Source: Marinifilum caeruleilacunae | Lineage (GTDB): Bacteria > Bacteroidota > Bacteroidia > Bacteroidales > Marinifilaceae | DNA length: 64,000 nucleotides | NCBI RefSeq assembly: GCF_013141825.1 | Contig: NZ_RZNH01000023.1 | Location: forward strand, 3,812 to 67,811 | Direction of reading: 5' to 3' | In this document: positions 35,501-43,280 of the stretch, piece by piece | How positions within the stretch are numbered: the first letter of the stretch is position 1 | How the letters are laid out: each line of letters starts with the position of its first letter | Position numbers and translations under genes: made by a program | The notes under the pieces: model-generated | What the model saw: the letters and a program-made list of their open reading frames with translations, nothing else | What the model was told of the DNA's origin: nothing | Database searches by the model: none

Positions 35501-36144
35501 TCTTTCGAAAGTTCCTTTCTGTCATCAATACGGTCTAATATTTCGCCTCCCGAAATAAATTCCCCCCTGTCGATTAAGCTCACCGCTTTCCATAGCTTTG
35601 CTTCCGATACCAGGTCTGATTCCGGATATTCGCGAAGAATAAAATCAAAAGCTTTTTCTGCCACATGATATTCCCCTTTGTAAAACTGGGCTTTTCCAAT
35701 CAGCATGTAACAATCGTCGATCCAATTGTTGTATTCTTTCTTCTTTCTAAACTCCTTATACTTCTCCGATTGATTTCCCTTTTTTCTTTTGGGCTTTCTT
35801 GTGATAGAGTGAATTTTAATGGCCTTGGTTGCTTTTTCCAGGGCTCTGTCCATACTCGAAAAGGAAGTGGTTCTGGCAGCAGGATTCTGATATTCGAACA
35901 CCGGCAACAAAATCGTATAGTTTTCCTGAAGTCCGTTTTCTATTCTCTGTTCACCTTCTTTTAAGCTTTCTTTTCCATTAAAATAGACGTTATAATGAGT
36001 AGTAAGAGCATGATATTGTCTGCTTACAAAAGTATTCTTCTGATTTGAACAAGCATATGCAAAAATCAGAACAGAAATAATCGTTAAGGCGAATTGAATA
36101 TATTTTCGAGTCAAAGCTTTATGTTTTGTTTGATAACACAACAT
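32533..36144 (-). CDS. porW: PorW/SprE-like TPR lipoprotein of type 9 secretion
   Basis: A 1203-residue lipoprotein with a signal II sequence ending LIFAYAC (lipid-modified Cys32). The family start RQYHALTTHYNVYFNGKESLKEGEQ (given here only as the region 42-66) is followed by TPR helices to about residue 460, a charged linker, and more TPR units at 590-780. The C-terminal third holds three tandem ~110-residue repeats, each ending in YRNFVIS, E/A-N-F and a YL.F..K.Y segment (approximately 820-935, 970-1080, 1090-1203). PorW/SprE is needed for T9SS protein export and gliding and links the ring and motor parts. The symbol is by homology; the repeats are observed. Confidence 0.85.
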   Translation of the reverse strand: MLCYQTKHKALTRKYIQFALTIISVLIFAYACSNQKNTFVSRQYHALTTHYNVYFNGKESLKEGEQRIENGLQENYTILLPVFEYQNPAARTTSFSSMDRALEKATKAIKIHSITRKPKRKKGNQSEKYKEFRKKKEYNNWIDDCYMLIGKAQFYKGEYHVAEKAFDFILREYPESDLVSEAKLWKAVSLIDRGEFISGGEILDRIDDRKELSKDDLVRIEALYADMAIRQEQYDDAVPALERCIAITKKKHKKARYYYLLAQIHQKLDNPGEASRAFQQLIDLNANYEMTFNAKISRALSYTGAENGEEIRKGLRKMLRDEKNKEYKDQIYYAIAEMDVVDENMESAIENYWESTKVSLFNENQKAISFLKLGDYYFGEETYPKAQMCYDSSMTYLGNDYPNYNQISERVGNLTELVNNLNMVVREDSLQRVALMSQADRDRLISQMIKEVADKERERRDQEAEAQSDRAFFSQNNMLGNTVSRNQSQGNWYFYNPTNIGLGKSEFQRKWGRRKLEDNWRRKNRSSFTPDDVEFILEQEKGDGISKQSKKKDPKSREYYLVDLPMTKAAMVKSNERIMKGLYQAALVYEEKLKNEEKALESLETLLERFPENPYLLSAYYHAYAINKSLNRTAKSDFYKQKILREFKGSEYAKALSDPNYQSKLDAEYQRAHQLYAQAYEEFQNYYYFKVVSLCNEGLLRYPESDLRPRFLFLRALSVGRTQDVNTFKQSLDQVLKSNPTKEIAQTTKAILAGLEKGAVPVVYTARDMELARQNRLLRNWRIEGDQAMVEVKDKKGKAEKPKSLYQFKADDEHYFVLMFSKKDGDPNRTLFNVSRYNSDAYNSRTFKVDRLSLDKEQIMILVKGLKDKEDALNYFNGIITSGKPYSGLEDVDYRNFVISQANFDQLKKAKDVEQYLDFYTKSYFNVERKPKQSTVKKQGKLVAVNNNLDSTAFVLNQSDNHKFILLVPARKVNIGKLRNDIYNHDKDYSVLREQYDNDLNMIVVNNIGSKTDAMKYFRKLVSDDAIYTQLESVDYRNFVISEENFKKFYVEKTLFPYLDFFKKNYLDAKDVAPAVKEDQMVQDGIYQFNEKVYHYFALVYTKANVNRKQLLTGIKRYNTGELKIQVRELDDEREVLLVTNMRNKKQAMMYFRAIVTNRDLFAPVEKVGYRNFVISDENFEVFVEDGGDTAKYLEFFKKYYLK

Positions 36145-36290
36145 TTTTCCTGCCTTGCATGCAGAAGTCTATTGTTGTTATTCTTAGTTTATTAGATTCC
36201 CAAAATGGTATAACTGTTAAGTGTAGAACTTTATTATTCTAAAATCTGAAATTTATTAAATAAAATCTAAAAATAGTTCTATTCGGGGAA

Positions 36291-36318
36291 TAAAAAAAGG
36301 AGCAAAAAATGCTCCTTA
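36291..36318 (-). terminator. Terminator after mrp
   Basis: AAGGAGCA/TGCTCCTT with an A5 loop. On the minus strand seven T follow. It ends the holB-to-mrp gene series. Confidence 0.85.
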
Positions 36319-36340
36319 ATTCTTTATCTTGTTTTTTTAC

Positions 36341-37438
36341 TTATCGCGTAATTTTCACACGTTCAGTTGGTGCCGAATTTTGGTTTCTTGAATCTACAAC
36401 CGCATTTAGTTTGGCTGCTAAATCGGCGAAAGCCATTCCAACAACCGAATCTTCGTTAACCGCAGCTGGTTTCCCATTATCGCCACCTTCGCGAATGCTT
36501 TGAACAATAGGAATTTGACCTAGCAAATCAATTCCTTTCTCTTCGGCAAGTTTTTTACATCCATCTTTACCGAAGATATAGTATTTATTCTCAGGCAATT
36601 CTGCTGGAGTAAACCAGGCCATATTTTCCACCATTCCCAAAACAGGAACGTTTACACCTGGTCCTTCGAACATGCTGATTCCTTTAATGGCATCAGCCAG
36701 TGCCACTTCTTGTGGAGTACTAACCACAATGGCTCCGGTTACAGGAACTGTTTGCACCAGTGTTAGGTGAATATCGCTGGTTCCCGGTGGCAAGTCGATT
36801 AGTACATAATCCAATTCGCCCCAGTTTCCTTCTTCAATCATTTGTTTTAAGGCATTCGAAGCCATTGGTCCGCGCCATACTGTTGCCTGGGCAGGATCCA
36901 CAAAGAAACCAATCGAAAGCATTTTTACTCCATATGCTTCGTGTGGCTCAATCAGGTCTTTCCCATCAACATTAATCAGGTTTGGACGAGCGCTTTCAGC
37001 TCCAAACATCAAAGGTACCGATGGACCAAAAATATCGGCATCGATCAGACCTACTTTTGCGCCTGATTTTGCCAAAGCAACTGCCAGGTTGGATGAAACG
37101 GTTGATTTACCAACACCACCTTTACCCGATGCAACTGCAATAATATTTTTCACCTTTGGCAAAACAGTCGGTTCGTCAACAACGTGCATTGCTTTTACCT
37201 TAATGTTTCCCTTAATTTCAGCTTCCTTATCAACAAATTTTAGAATTGCCGATACACATGCTTTTTTCAGAGGAATGATATTTGGGTCGTCTGATTTTTG
37301 AAATACCAAATCGAAGCCAATTTTCTTTCCCTCTATCTTGATATTACGAACCATATCCAATCCCATAATATCCTTATCGGTACCCGGAAATTGAACCAAT
37401 TTTAATGCGTCCGTAATTTGTTTTTGAGTATAACTCAT
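36341..37438 (-). CDS. mrp: Mrp/NBP35-family Fe-S carrier ATPase
   Basis: A 365-residue protein. The N-terminal MIP18/DUF59-like domain (1-90) is followed by a deviant Walker A GKGGVGKS (105-112), VGLIDADIFGPSVP, and DLPPGTSDIHLTL. It acts as an ATP-dependent scaffold or carrier of iron-sulfur clusters. The CxxC near the C-terminus of E. coli Mrp is missing: ENMAWFTPAELPENKYYIFG occupies that place, a variant I also associate with other Bacteroidetes. A -7 box TACCTTTG at 37532-37525 suggests its own promoter within the series. Confidence 0.92.
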   Translation of the reverse strand: MSYTQKQITDALKLVQFPGTDKDIMGLDMVRNIKIEGKKIGFDLVFQKSDDPNIIPLKKACVSAILKFVDKEAEIKGNIKVKAMHVVDEPTVLPKVKNIIAVASGKGGVGKSTVSSNLAVALAKSGAKVGLIDADIFGPSVPLMFGAESARPNLINVDGKDLIEPHEAYGVKMLSIGFFVDPAQATVWRGPMASNALKQMIEEGNWGELDYVLIDLPPGTSDIHLTLVQTVPVTGAIVVSTPQEVALADAIKGISMFEGPGVNVPVLGMVENMAWFTPAELPENKYYIFGKDGCKKLAEEKGIDLLGQIPIVQSIREGGDNGKPAAVNEDSVVGMAFADLAAKLNAVVDSRNQNSAPTERVKITR

Positions 37439-37548
37439 GATCTATGACTATTAATTCTGTAAAGTAATTTTTAAGATCGAAATCGCTTCCAGTTTACCTG
37501 ATCGTGAATTCGATACGACACTTGCAAAGGTAAATATTTAGAATGAAT

Positions 37549-37887
37549 TTAAATAGAATCCCAATCAAGTTCTTTCATCGGATCCCAAAATATTTTATCG
37601 AAGTCCTGAATCTGGTCATCAACAACTATAATTCCTTCATTTTCGAGCAATTCCTGCATCAAGTTTTCTCCTGGAAAATGATGTTTTCCACTGAGCATCC
37701 CCAATCGATTCACAACCCGATGGGCAGGTACATAAGCTCCACTCGAATGCGATTGATTCATGGCCCAACCAACCATTCGCGAACCTCGTGGCGAACCTAC
37801 AAATTTGGCAATAGCACCATAGCTGCTTGCTCTTCCGGCAGGAATTTGCCGAACCACTTCGTAAATTCTATCATACAAATCGGACAT
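37549..37887 (-). CDS. Alkyltransferase-like (ATL) DNA-binding protein
   Basis: A 112-residue protein of the MGMT/Ogt C-terminal family. The DNA-binding HTH segment RASSYGAIAKFVGSPRGSR and the RMVGWAMNQ region are present, but the alkyl-acceptor PCHR motif reads PAHR (in YVPAHRVVN), replacing the catalytic Cys by Ala. Such ATL proteins bind O6-alkylguanine and hand it to nucleotide excision repair instead of repairing it directly. Its start overlaps the stop of trmB (TAATG on the minus strand). Confidence 0.9.
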   Translation of the reverse strand: MSDLYDRIYEVVRQIPAGRASSYGAIAKFVGSPRGSRMVGWAMNQSHSSGAYVPAHRVVNRLGMLSGKHHFPGENLMQELLENEGIIVVDDQIQDFDKIFWDPMKELDWDSI

Positions 37888-38630
37888 TATTGTTCGCGTT
37901 TGTCTCTGCCAAAACTTCGGTAAGAATCCATTTCAATCTCAACATCGGGCTCTGTAAACTCCGATTTACCTTCCAATTTAAATTTTAGGTATTTAATCGG
38001 AATTCCCCTGTCGAGAAATTGCTGCTCATAAAAAGTTCTGATTGAAAGAATATCATCTGCCTTTCCTGAATTGTACAGGTCGTTGGTGTCCACATCTACG
38101 GCAAGATCATTTTCTTTGATTACGTATGAAGTATATTCGTATAAGAAGTTACTGTCCGATTTCAAATGGATAATTCCATCATCTGTTAATAAGTTTGAAT
38201 ACAGCGTCAGAAAGCGGGTTCCAGTTAATCTTTTTCTCTCTTTTTTCATCTGAGGATCTGGAAAGGTAATCCAGATTTCTGAGATTTCCCCCGAAGCAAA
38301 AATCGACTCCAGCAATTCTGCTTTGGTCCTGATAAAACCAACATTATCCAAGCCCTCTTCGATCGCGGTTTTAGCTCCACGCCACATTCTTGCACCTTTA
38401 ATATCGATGCCAATAAAGTTTTTATTTGGGAATTTTCGGGCCAGTCCTACGGTATATTCACCTTTTCCACAACCAACCTCTAAAACAATTGGGTTTTCGT
38501 TCTTAAAAACTTCTTTATTCCATTTCCCCTTCAAATGGTAATTTTTCTCCCAGACTTCATTGTGAGTTGGTTGAAACACATTACCAAAAGTATCCATCTC
38601 AGCAAAACGCTGTAATTTATTCTTTCCCAC
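37887..38630 (-). CDS. trmB: tRNA (guanine-N7-)-methyltransferase
   Basis: A 247-residue SAM-dependent enzyme forming m7G46 in tRNA. The SAM loop is LEVGCGKGEYTVGLA (about 52-66), motif II is NFIGIDIKGARMWRGA, and the family catalytic region is IWITFPDPQMKKERKRLTG, equivalent to the PDPWxKxRHxKRR motif. Normal length. Overlaps the ATL gene and follows gldH by 21 bp. Confidence 0.94.
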   Translation of the reverse strand: MGKNKLQRFAEMDTFGNVFQPTHNEVWEKNYHLKGKWNKEVFKNENPIVLEVGCGKGEYTVGLARKFPNKNFIGIDIKGARMWRGAKTAIEEGLDNVGFIRTKAELLESIFASGEISEIWITFPDPQMKKERKRLTGTRFLTLYSNLLTDDGIIHLKSDSNFLYEYTSYVIKENDLAVDVDTNDLYNSGKADDILSIRTFYEQQFLDRGIPIKYLKFKLEGKSEFTEPDVEIEMDSYRSFGRDKREQ

Positions 38631-38651
38631 GACTAATCGCTAAATATTTTA

Positions 38652-39122
38652 TTAATTTGCTTTTTCCAGTCTTAAGCCAACATTTACTACTTCCTTTAAG
38701 TCCTCATCGCGCATTCCCTGTACAATTTCAAACACATATGTACCTGGTTTTTGAAAAACGATATTCTGCTGATAAGGAATTTGTAAGTCGAAAATATCAC
38801 CAAATCCACTTCCGAACCATTCCCCTTTTTCGGTAGCCAGATTGCATTCAAATTTATCTTCGACCACGCTACCATCGGGCGATGTTCTCTTCAAAAACAA
38901 CCACATATTGCTGTAGGCATATGCACCCGTATTTCGCACATTTACATACAAATTGTGAGCATGAATTGTATCTGTAACTTCAATCTCAAAACGCAGGGTA
39001 TGGTTTAAATTCCAGCTATAATCCGGAATTTTCTGATACTCTTCGTATACACGATTTGAATCGCATGCTTGAGCTGAAAGAACAATCACAGCTACACACA
39101 ACATCCTGAAAACTTGCTTCAT
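38652..39122 (-). CDS. gldH: GldH-family gliding motility lipoprotein
   Basis: A 156-residue lipoprotein with lipobox LSAQAC (Cys20). The following sequence is family-typical: YEEYQKIPDYSWN, then LRFEIEVTDTIHAHNLYVNV and RNTGAYAYSNMWLFL. GldH is required for gliding and surface adhesin function in Flavobacterium; in non-gliders its role is less clear. The ATG overlaps the stop of ricT. Confidence 0.88.
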   Translation of the reverse strand: MKQVFRMLCVAVIVLSAQACDSNRVYEEYQKIPDYSWNLNHTLRFEIEVTDTIHAHNLYVNVRNTGAYAYSNMWLFLKRTSPDGSVVEDKFECNLATEKGEWFGSGFGDIFDLQIPYQQNIVFQKPGTYVFEIVQGMRDEDLKEVVNVGLRLEKAN

Positions 39123-40273
39123 GACTTTGTTGGCTTACTTGTTTTTCTAGGTTTACGACGGAATTTTCTTTTTCCTCTTCGTTTATTTGGATTCTCTTTC
39201 TTATCGAAACGATTCAAACTATCCTGTCCTACTACATTTTCGTAATCCAGCGACTTTTTAGCATCATTCGACTTATCTGATTGTAGCTTATCTACTTTTA
39301 CTCCTTTTTTATTAAGGCGGATCACTTCCTTCACCCTGTCAACAGACAGCTGAACCATATTCATCGAATTGAACTTATCGAACGAATACCACATTTGTCG
39401 TTTGAAGATATCTGTTTTCTGGTGATAGGCTGTACCATCTTTTGTTTCCAGAGGAATGCTTGTATTTGGAAAATCCTTTTGAGCATCGATATAACAGTCT
39501 AACTCAAAATTCAGGCAACATTTCAATTTGCCACATTGTCCCGCTAGTTTCTGAGGGTTTAATGATATTTCCTGGTAACGAGCAGCATTTGTTGTTACCG
39601 AAACAAAATTGGTAATCCAGGTAGAACAACATAGTTCTCTACCACACGGACCAATTCCACCAATTCTACCGGCTTCCTGGCGTGCACCAATCTGGCGCAT
39701 TTCAATTCTAATTTTGAATTGTTCTGCAAGCACCTTAATCAGCTGTCTAAAGTCAACTCGATCGTCGGCAATATAATAGAAGATTGCTTTTGTCTTATCT
39801 CCCTGGTATTCAACATCGCCAATTTTCATATCCAGCTTTAACTCAGCTGAAATCTGGCGTGCTTTAATCATGGTTTTGTGTTCCAGTGCAATGGCTTCAT
39901 GCCATTTGTCGATATCAACAGGTTTGGCTTTTCTGTATACTTTCTTTGCTTCGTAAGTATGTGGGTCGAGTTTTTGCTTGCGCATTTGCTCCACCACCAA
40001 ATCGCCTGTTAAGGATACAATCCCAATATCATGTCCTGGTGATGCTTCTACTGCAACCACATCACCTCTTTGTAATCTTAATTGATTTGTATTTGAATAG
40101 AACCCCTTACGGGTATTCTTAAATTTTATTTCAACAACATCTGGACATTGTGCACTTTCAGGAACATCTTTTAACCAATCGTATACATCCAGCTTACCTG
40201 CCAACAAACGATGGTCTCTTTTATTGGATGAGCAGCCGTTGCATTTTCCTTTTAGTTCCTTATTTTCTGTCAT
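39119..40273 (-). CDS. ricT: PSP1/RicT (YaaT) family protein
   Basis: A 384-residue PSP1-domain protein. In Bacillus RicT is part of an iron-sulfur-containing complex affecting RNase Y; the role in Bacteroidetes is not established. N-terminal CNGCSS precedes the PSP1 core (about 40-250), with IGPCGRELCCSTW, then CGKLKCCLNFELDCY, conserved Cys able to bind Fe-S. The C-terminus is a long basic tail (KKENPNKRRGKRKFRRKPRK). It lies between holB and gldH, which it overlaps by four bases. Confidence 0.9.
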   Translation of the reverse strand: MTENKELKGKCNGCSSNKRDHRLLAGKLDVYDWLKDVPESAQCPDVVEIKFKNTRKGFYSNTNQLRLQRGDVVAVEASPGHDIGIVSLTGDLVVEQMRKQKLDPHTYEAKKVYRKAKPVDIDKWHEAIALEHKTMIKARQISAELKLDMKIGDVEYQGDKTKAIFYYIADDRVDFRQLIKVLAEQFKIRIEMRQIGARQEAGRIGGIGPCGRELCCSTWITNFVSVTTNAARYQEISLNPQKLAGQCGKLKCCLNFELDCYIDAQKDFPNTSIPLETKDGTAYHQKTDIFKRQMWYSFDKFNSMNMVQLSVDRVKEVIRLNKKGVKVDKLQSDKSNDAKKSLDYENVVGQDSLNRFDKKENPNKRRGKRKFRRKPRKTSKPTKS

Positions 40274-40488
40274 ATATATATTGATTATTAGTCGATAATC
40301 GACCGCAAAATTAACGAATTTAATTTACAAACCTTTAAAGGTAACGATTTCGTGTAATTAATAAGCTGAGTTCCATTAAAAATATTCAGCATAAAAGTCA
40401 GGGATGTTCACGAATTCACTTTATTGATTTGAAAGAACAAACTGGCATTTCGAAGTTTTATACTCATCTTGATTTCGAAAGATACCAC

Positions 40489-41613
40489 CTATGGTCGCAG
40501 TAATTTAACCAGCTTTAAACCCAGGTCAAGAAAAACAATTTTAGCATTGGCATTCCGCTCGATGTCTGAGTAGGCTTTCGAAAGTTCATCTGCTATCATC
40601 CAAACATTATCTTCATTGATAAAGGGTGAAAATCGTTGCGAGAAATTCATTTCTTCCCCACTCAAATAAACCATTTCGGGCTGCTTTAGGTTCAGAATAA
40701 AATTTTCACGTATCATGCGAACACAATAGTTCAGAAAACTTTTCTGACGTTCGCGACCTATGCCCGAAATTTCTTCTGCCCATTCCATAATATCGAGTAC
40801 TTTGCGAGCATAACAATGTCTCATGATGGAAACAAAACTCTCGAAATTCTCTGCATTTTCATCAGAATTCTGAATTAGGATTCTTGCCTTTCGATAACTC
40901 CCTTCAGATAAACGAACCACATTTTTTAATTCCTGATCGTTAAGGTTGAATTCATTTTTTACGGCTACAGATAAAGATTCCTGATCGATGGCCGGAATTT
41001 TGATAAGCTGGGTTCTAGATAAAATGGTTTGAAGAATTTTGTCAGGCTCTTCGGCTACCATAAAAAACAAGGTTTTCACAGGTGGCTCTTCTATCATTTT
41101 AAGCAATTTATTGGCACAGGAAGTATGCATTTTTTCGGGCAACCAAATTACCATGACCTTATAATCCGATTCATAAGTTTTCAGATTAAGCTTCCTGATA
41201 ATTTCATTGCTTTCGCCAGAATAAATCATCCCCTGGGAATTGTCTACTCCCAAAGTTCGATACCAATCGCCGATATCGAAATAGGGATCGCTTTCAAGCT
41301 GTGAACGCCAGAGTTCAATAAAATTATCGCTTACCGGATTGGTAAAACCTTTGCCTTTCACCACCGGAAAAACAAAGTGCAAATCGGGATGAATCAATTT
41401 ATTGTACTTTCTGCAGGATGAGCAAACACCACAAGAATCATGATCCTGTTTATCCAAACAAGAAACATATTGCGCAAACGCTATAGCCATGGACAATTTG
41501 CCAACTCCTTTCGGACCAATTAGCAATTGGGCATGACTTACCCTGTTCTCCTTAACAGTTTGAATAAAACGCTGTTTGACCTCTTTGTGGCCAATTATAT
41601 CTTTAAATTGCAT
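40489..41613 (-). CDS. holB: DNA polymerase III delta-prime subunit
   Basis: A 374-residue clamp-loader AAA+ subunit. The P-loop-like sequence is GPKGVGKLS (33-41), where Leu replaces the usual Thr/Ser, in line with delta-prime subunits that do not hydrolyse ATP. The zinc module is Cys52, Cys61, Cys64, Cys67 (CGVCSSC). KMIEEPPVKTLFFMV and ILSRTQLIKIPA are the SRC-like region. Helical collar domain at about 230-374. First gene of the series running to mrp, although a 215-bp gap separates it from ricT. Confidence 0.93.
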   Translation of the reverse strand: MQFKDIIGHKEVKQRFIQTVKENRVSHAQLLIGPKGVGKLSMAIAFAQYVSCLDKQDHDSCGVCSSCRKYNKLIHPDLHFVFPVVKGKGFTNPVSDNFIELWRSQLESDPYFDIGDWYRTLGVDNSQGMIYSGESNEIIRKLNLKTYESDYKVMVIWLPEKMHTSCANKLLKMIEEPPVKTLFFMVAEEPDKILQTILSRTQLIKIPAIDQESLSVAVKNEFNLNDQELKNVVRLSEGSYRKARILIQNSDENAENFESFVSIMRHCYARKVLDIMEWAEEISGIGRERQKSFLNYCVRMIRENFILNLKQPEMVYLSGEEMNFSQRFSPFINEDNVWMIADELSKAYSDIERNANAKIVFLDLGLKLVKLLRP

Positions 41614-41956
41614 GAATTTCTATTATGAACCGGTTACCAAGCACATGAATGCTTTCGTCTAACAAATCATCCTTCGACTAACAGATTGCAAAGGTACATC
41701 TGGGTATCCAAAGTTAAAAAAATATAGCAGAGCTTTCTCACTTTGAGCCAAGATGAGTAGCAAAGCTGAAAAAAATGACGTTTTGAGCTTGATTTTATAA
41801 TAAAGAAAAATTTATGCAATCGTTTCAAAGCGTTTTACACATGCTTTATTTTAAGCTGATCATCAGTTTATTACAAATGAATTCCATATCTTTTTTGCAG
41901 CAATTTGAATAAAAACATACCTTTGTTTGGAAGAAAAAAATTAAAGACTTATTCCA
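41614..41956. other. Divergent holB-pgk intergenic region
   Basis: A 343-bp AT-rich spacer between divergent genes. Apart from the pgk promoter listed separately I see no gene or strong secondary structure. Confidence 0.6.
41894..41925 (+). promoter_or_regulatory. pgk promoter
   Basis: TTTG (41894-41897), 20-nt spacer, TACCTTTG (41918-41925): a full match to the Bacteroidetes consensus, about 32 bp before the pgk ATG. Confidence 0.8.
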
Positions 41957-43144
41957 ATGCAAACAATTGATTCATACAATTTTTCAGGAAAAAAGGCGAT
42001 TATCAGAGTAGATTTTAATGTGCCTTTGAACGATCAGTTCGAAATTACCGATGACACACGTATCCGTGCTGCACTTCCAACCATTAAAAAGGTATTAGAA
42101 GGAAACGGATCAGTGATTTTGATGTCTCACCTTGGTAGACCAAAAGGTGTTGATGAAAAATTCTCATTGAAGCACATCGTTTCTCACCTTTCAGCAAAAT
42201 TAGGTGTTGATGTGAAATTTGCTGATGATTGTATTGGTGAAAGCGCTAAAACAATGGCTGCTGAGCTTAAAGAAGGTGAAGTTCTATTGTTGGAAAACCT
42301 TCGTTTTTACGGTGAAGAAAAAGCGGGTGACGAAGCTTTCGCTAAAAAATTAGCTGATTTGGCTGATCTTTGGATCAACGATGCATTTGGTACTGCACAC
42401 CGTGCTCACGCTTCAACTGCTGTAATTGCTAAATTCTTCCCAGAGGACAAAATGTTCGGTTATGTAATGGAAGGTGAGCTATCGAGCGTTGATAAAGTAT
42501 TGAAAGATTCTAAGCGTCCATTAACTGCAATTATGGGTGGTGCTAAAGTTTCTTCAAAAATTGATATCATCAAAACATTAATGCCTAAGGTTGACCACTT
42601 GATTATTGGTGGTGGTATGACTTACACTTTCGTAAAATCGATGGGTGGTAATATCGGAAACTCTTTGGTTGAAGATGATAAATTAGATATCGCAAGAGAA
42701 ATTCTTAAAGAAGCTGAAGAAAACAATGTAAAACTTCACCTTGCTGTTGATGCATTAGTTGCTGATGATTTCTCAAACGACGCAAATACAAAAGTGTGTA
42801 ATGTATCAGAAATTCCAGCTGACTGGATGGGATTAGATGTTGCTGAAGAAACCATTAAAAACTTCAAGAAAGTAATTGAAGAGTCGGAAACAATTCTTTG
42901 GAACGGTCCTGTAGGAGTATTCGAAATGGATACTTTCGCGAAAGGAACAAAAGCAATTGCTGATGCCATTGTAACTGCCACTGAGAAAGGTGCTTTCTCT
43001 TTAATTGGTGGTGGTGATTCTGTTGCAGCAATTAACAAGTACAATTTAGCTGATAAAGTAAGCTACGTATCAACTGGTGGTGGTGCACTTCTTGAGTACA
43101 TCGAAGGTAAAGAATTACCAGGTGTAGCAGCGATTAGAGGATAA
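41957..43144 (+). CDS. pgk: Phosphoglycerate kinase
   Basis: A 395-residue glycolytic enzyme transferring phosphate from 1,3-bisphosphoglycerate to [13 protein letters not shown] (the substrate-binding DFNVP) is near 18, SHLGRPKG near 58, [46 protein letters not shown], and the C-terminal nucleotide loop [11 protein letters not shown] and [10 protein letters not shown] are all intact. Third-position preference for codons of abundant tRNAs looks stronger than in neighbours, as expected for a highly expressed gene. Own promoter and terminator. Confidence 0.97.
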   Translation: MQTIDSYNFSGKKAIIRVDFNVPLNDQFEITDDTRIRAALPTIKKVLEGNGSVILMSHLGRPKGVDEKFSLKHIVSHLSAKLGVDVKFADDCIGESAKTMAAELKEGEVLLLENLRFYGEEKAGDEAFAKKLADLADLWINDAFGTAHRAHASTAVIAKFFPEDKMFGYVMEGELSSVDKVLKDSKRPLTAIMGGAKVSSKIDIIKTLMPKVDHLIIGGGMTYTFVKSMGGNIGNSLVEDDKLDIAREILKEAEENNVKLHLAVDALVADDFSNDANTKVCNVSEIPADWMGLDVAEETIKNFKKVIEESETILWNGPVGVFEMDTFAKGTKAIADAIVTATEKGAFSLIGGGDSVAAINKYNLADKVSYVSTGGGALLEYIEGKELPGVAAIRG

Positions 43145-43180
43145 TTAACGATCCAATATATTTTCCCATTTGGGAAGTTA

Positions 43181-43208
43181 AAGCAGTCTTTCGAGACTGC
43201 TTTTTTTA
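43181..43208 (+). terminator. Terminator of pgk
   Basis: AAGCAGTCT, UUCG-type tetraloop, AGACTGCTT, then seven T: a textbook intrinsic terminator. Confidence 0.93.
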
Positions 43209-43280
43209 TTTTACAGTATCAAAATAAAAACAAATTAAGTTTATTTGCGTAGTATTAAGCTAAACTACTAACTGTTTACT

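Noticed and set aside
36341-37438. Defective Mrp because the CxxC motif is missing
   Set aside because: The replacing segment is a variant I associate with other Bacteroidetes Mrp proteins and the ATPase motifs are intact, so it is probably a lineage variant.
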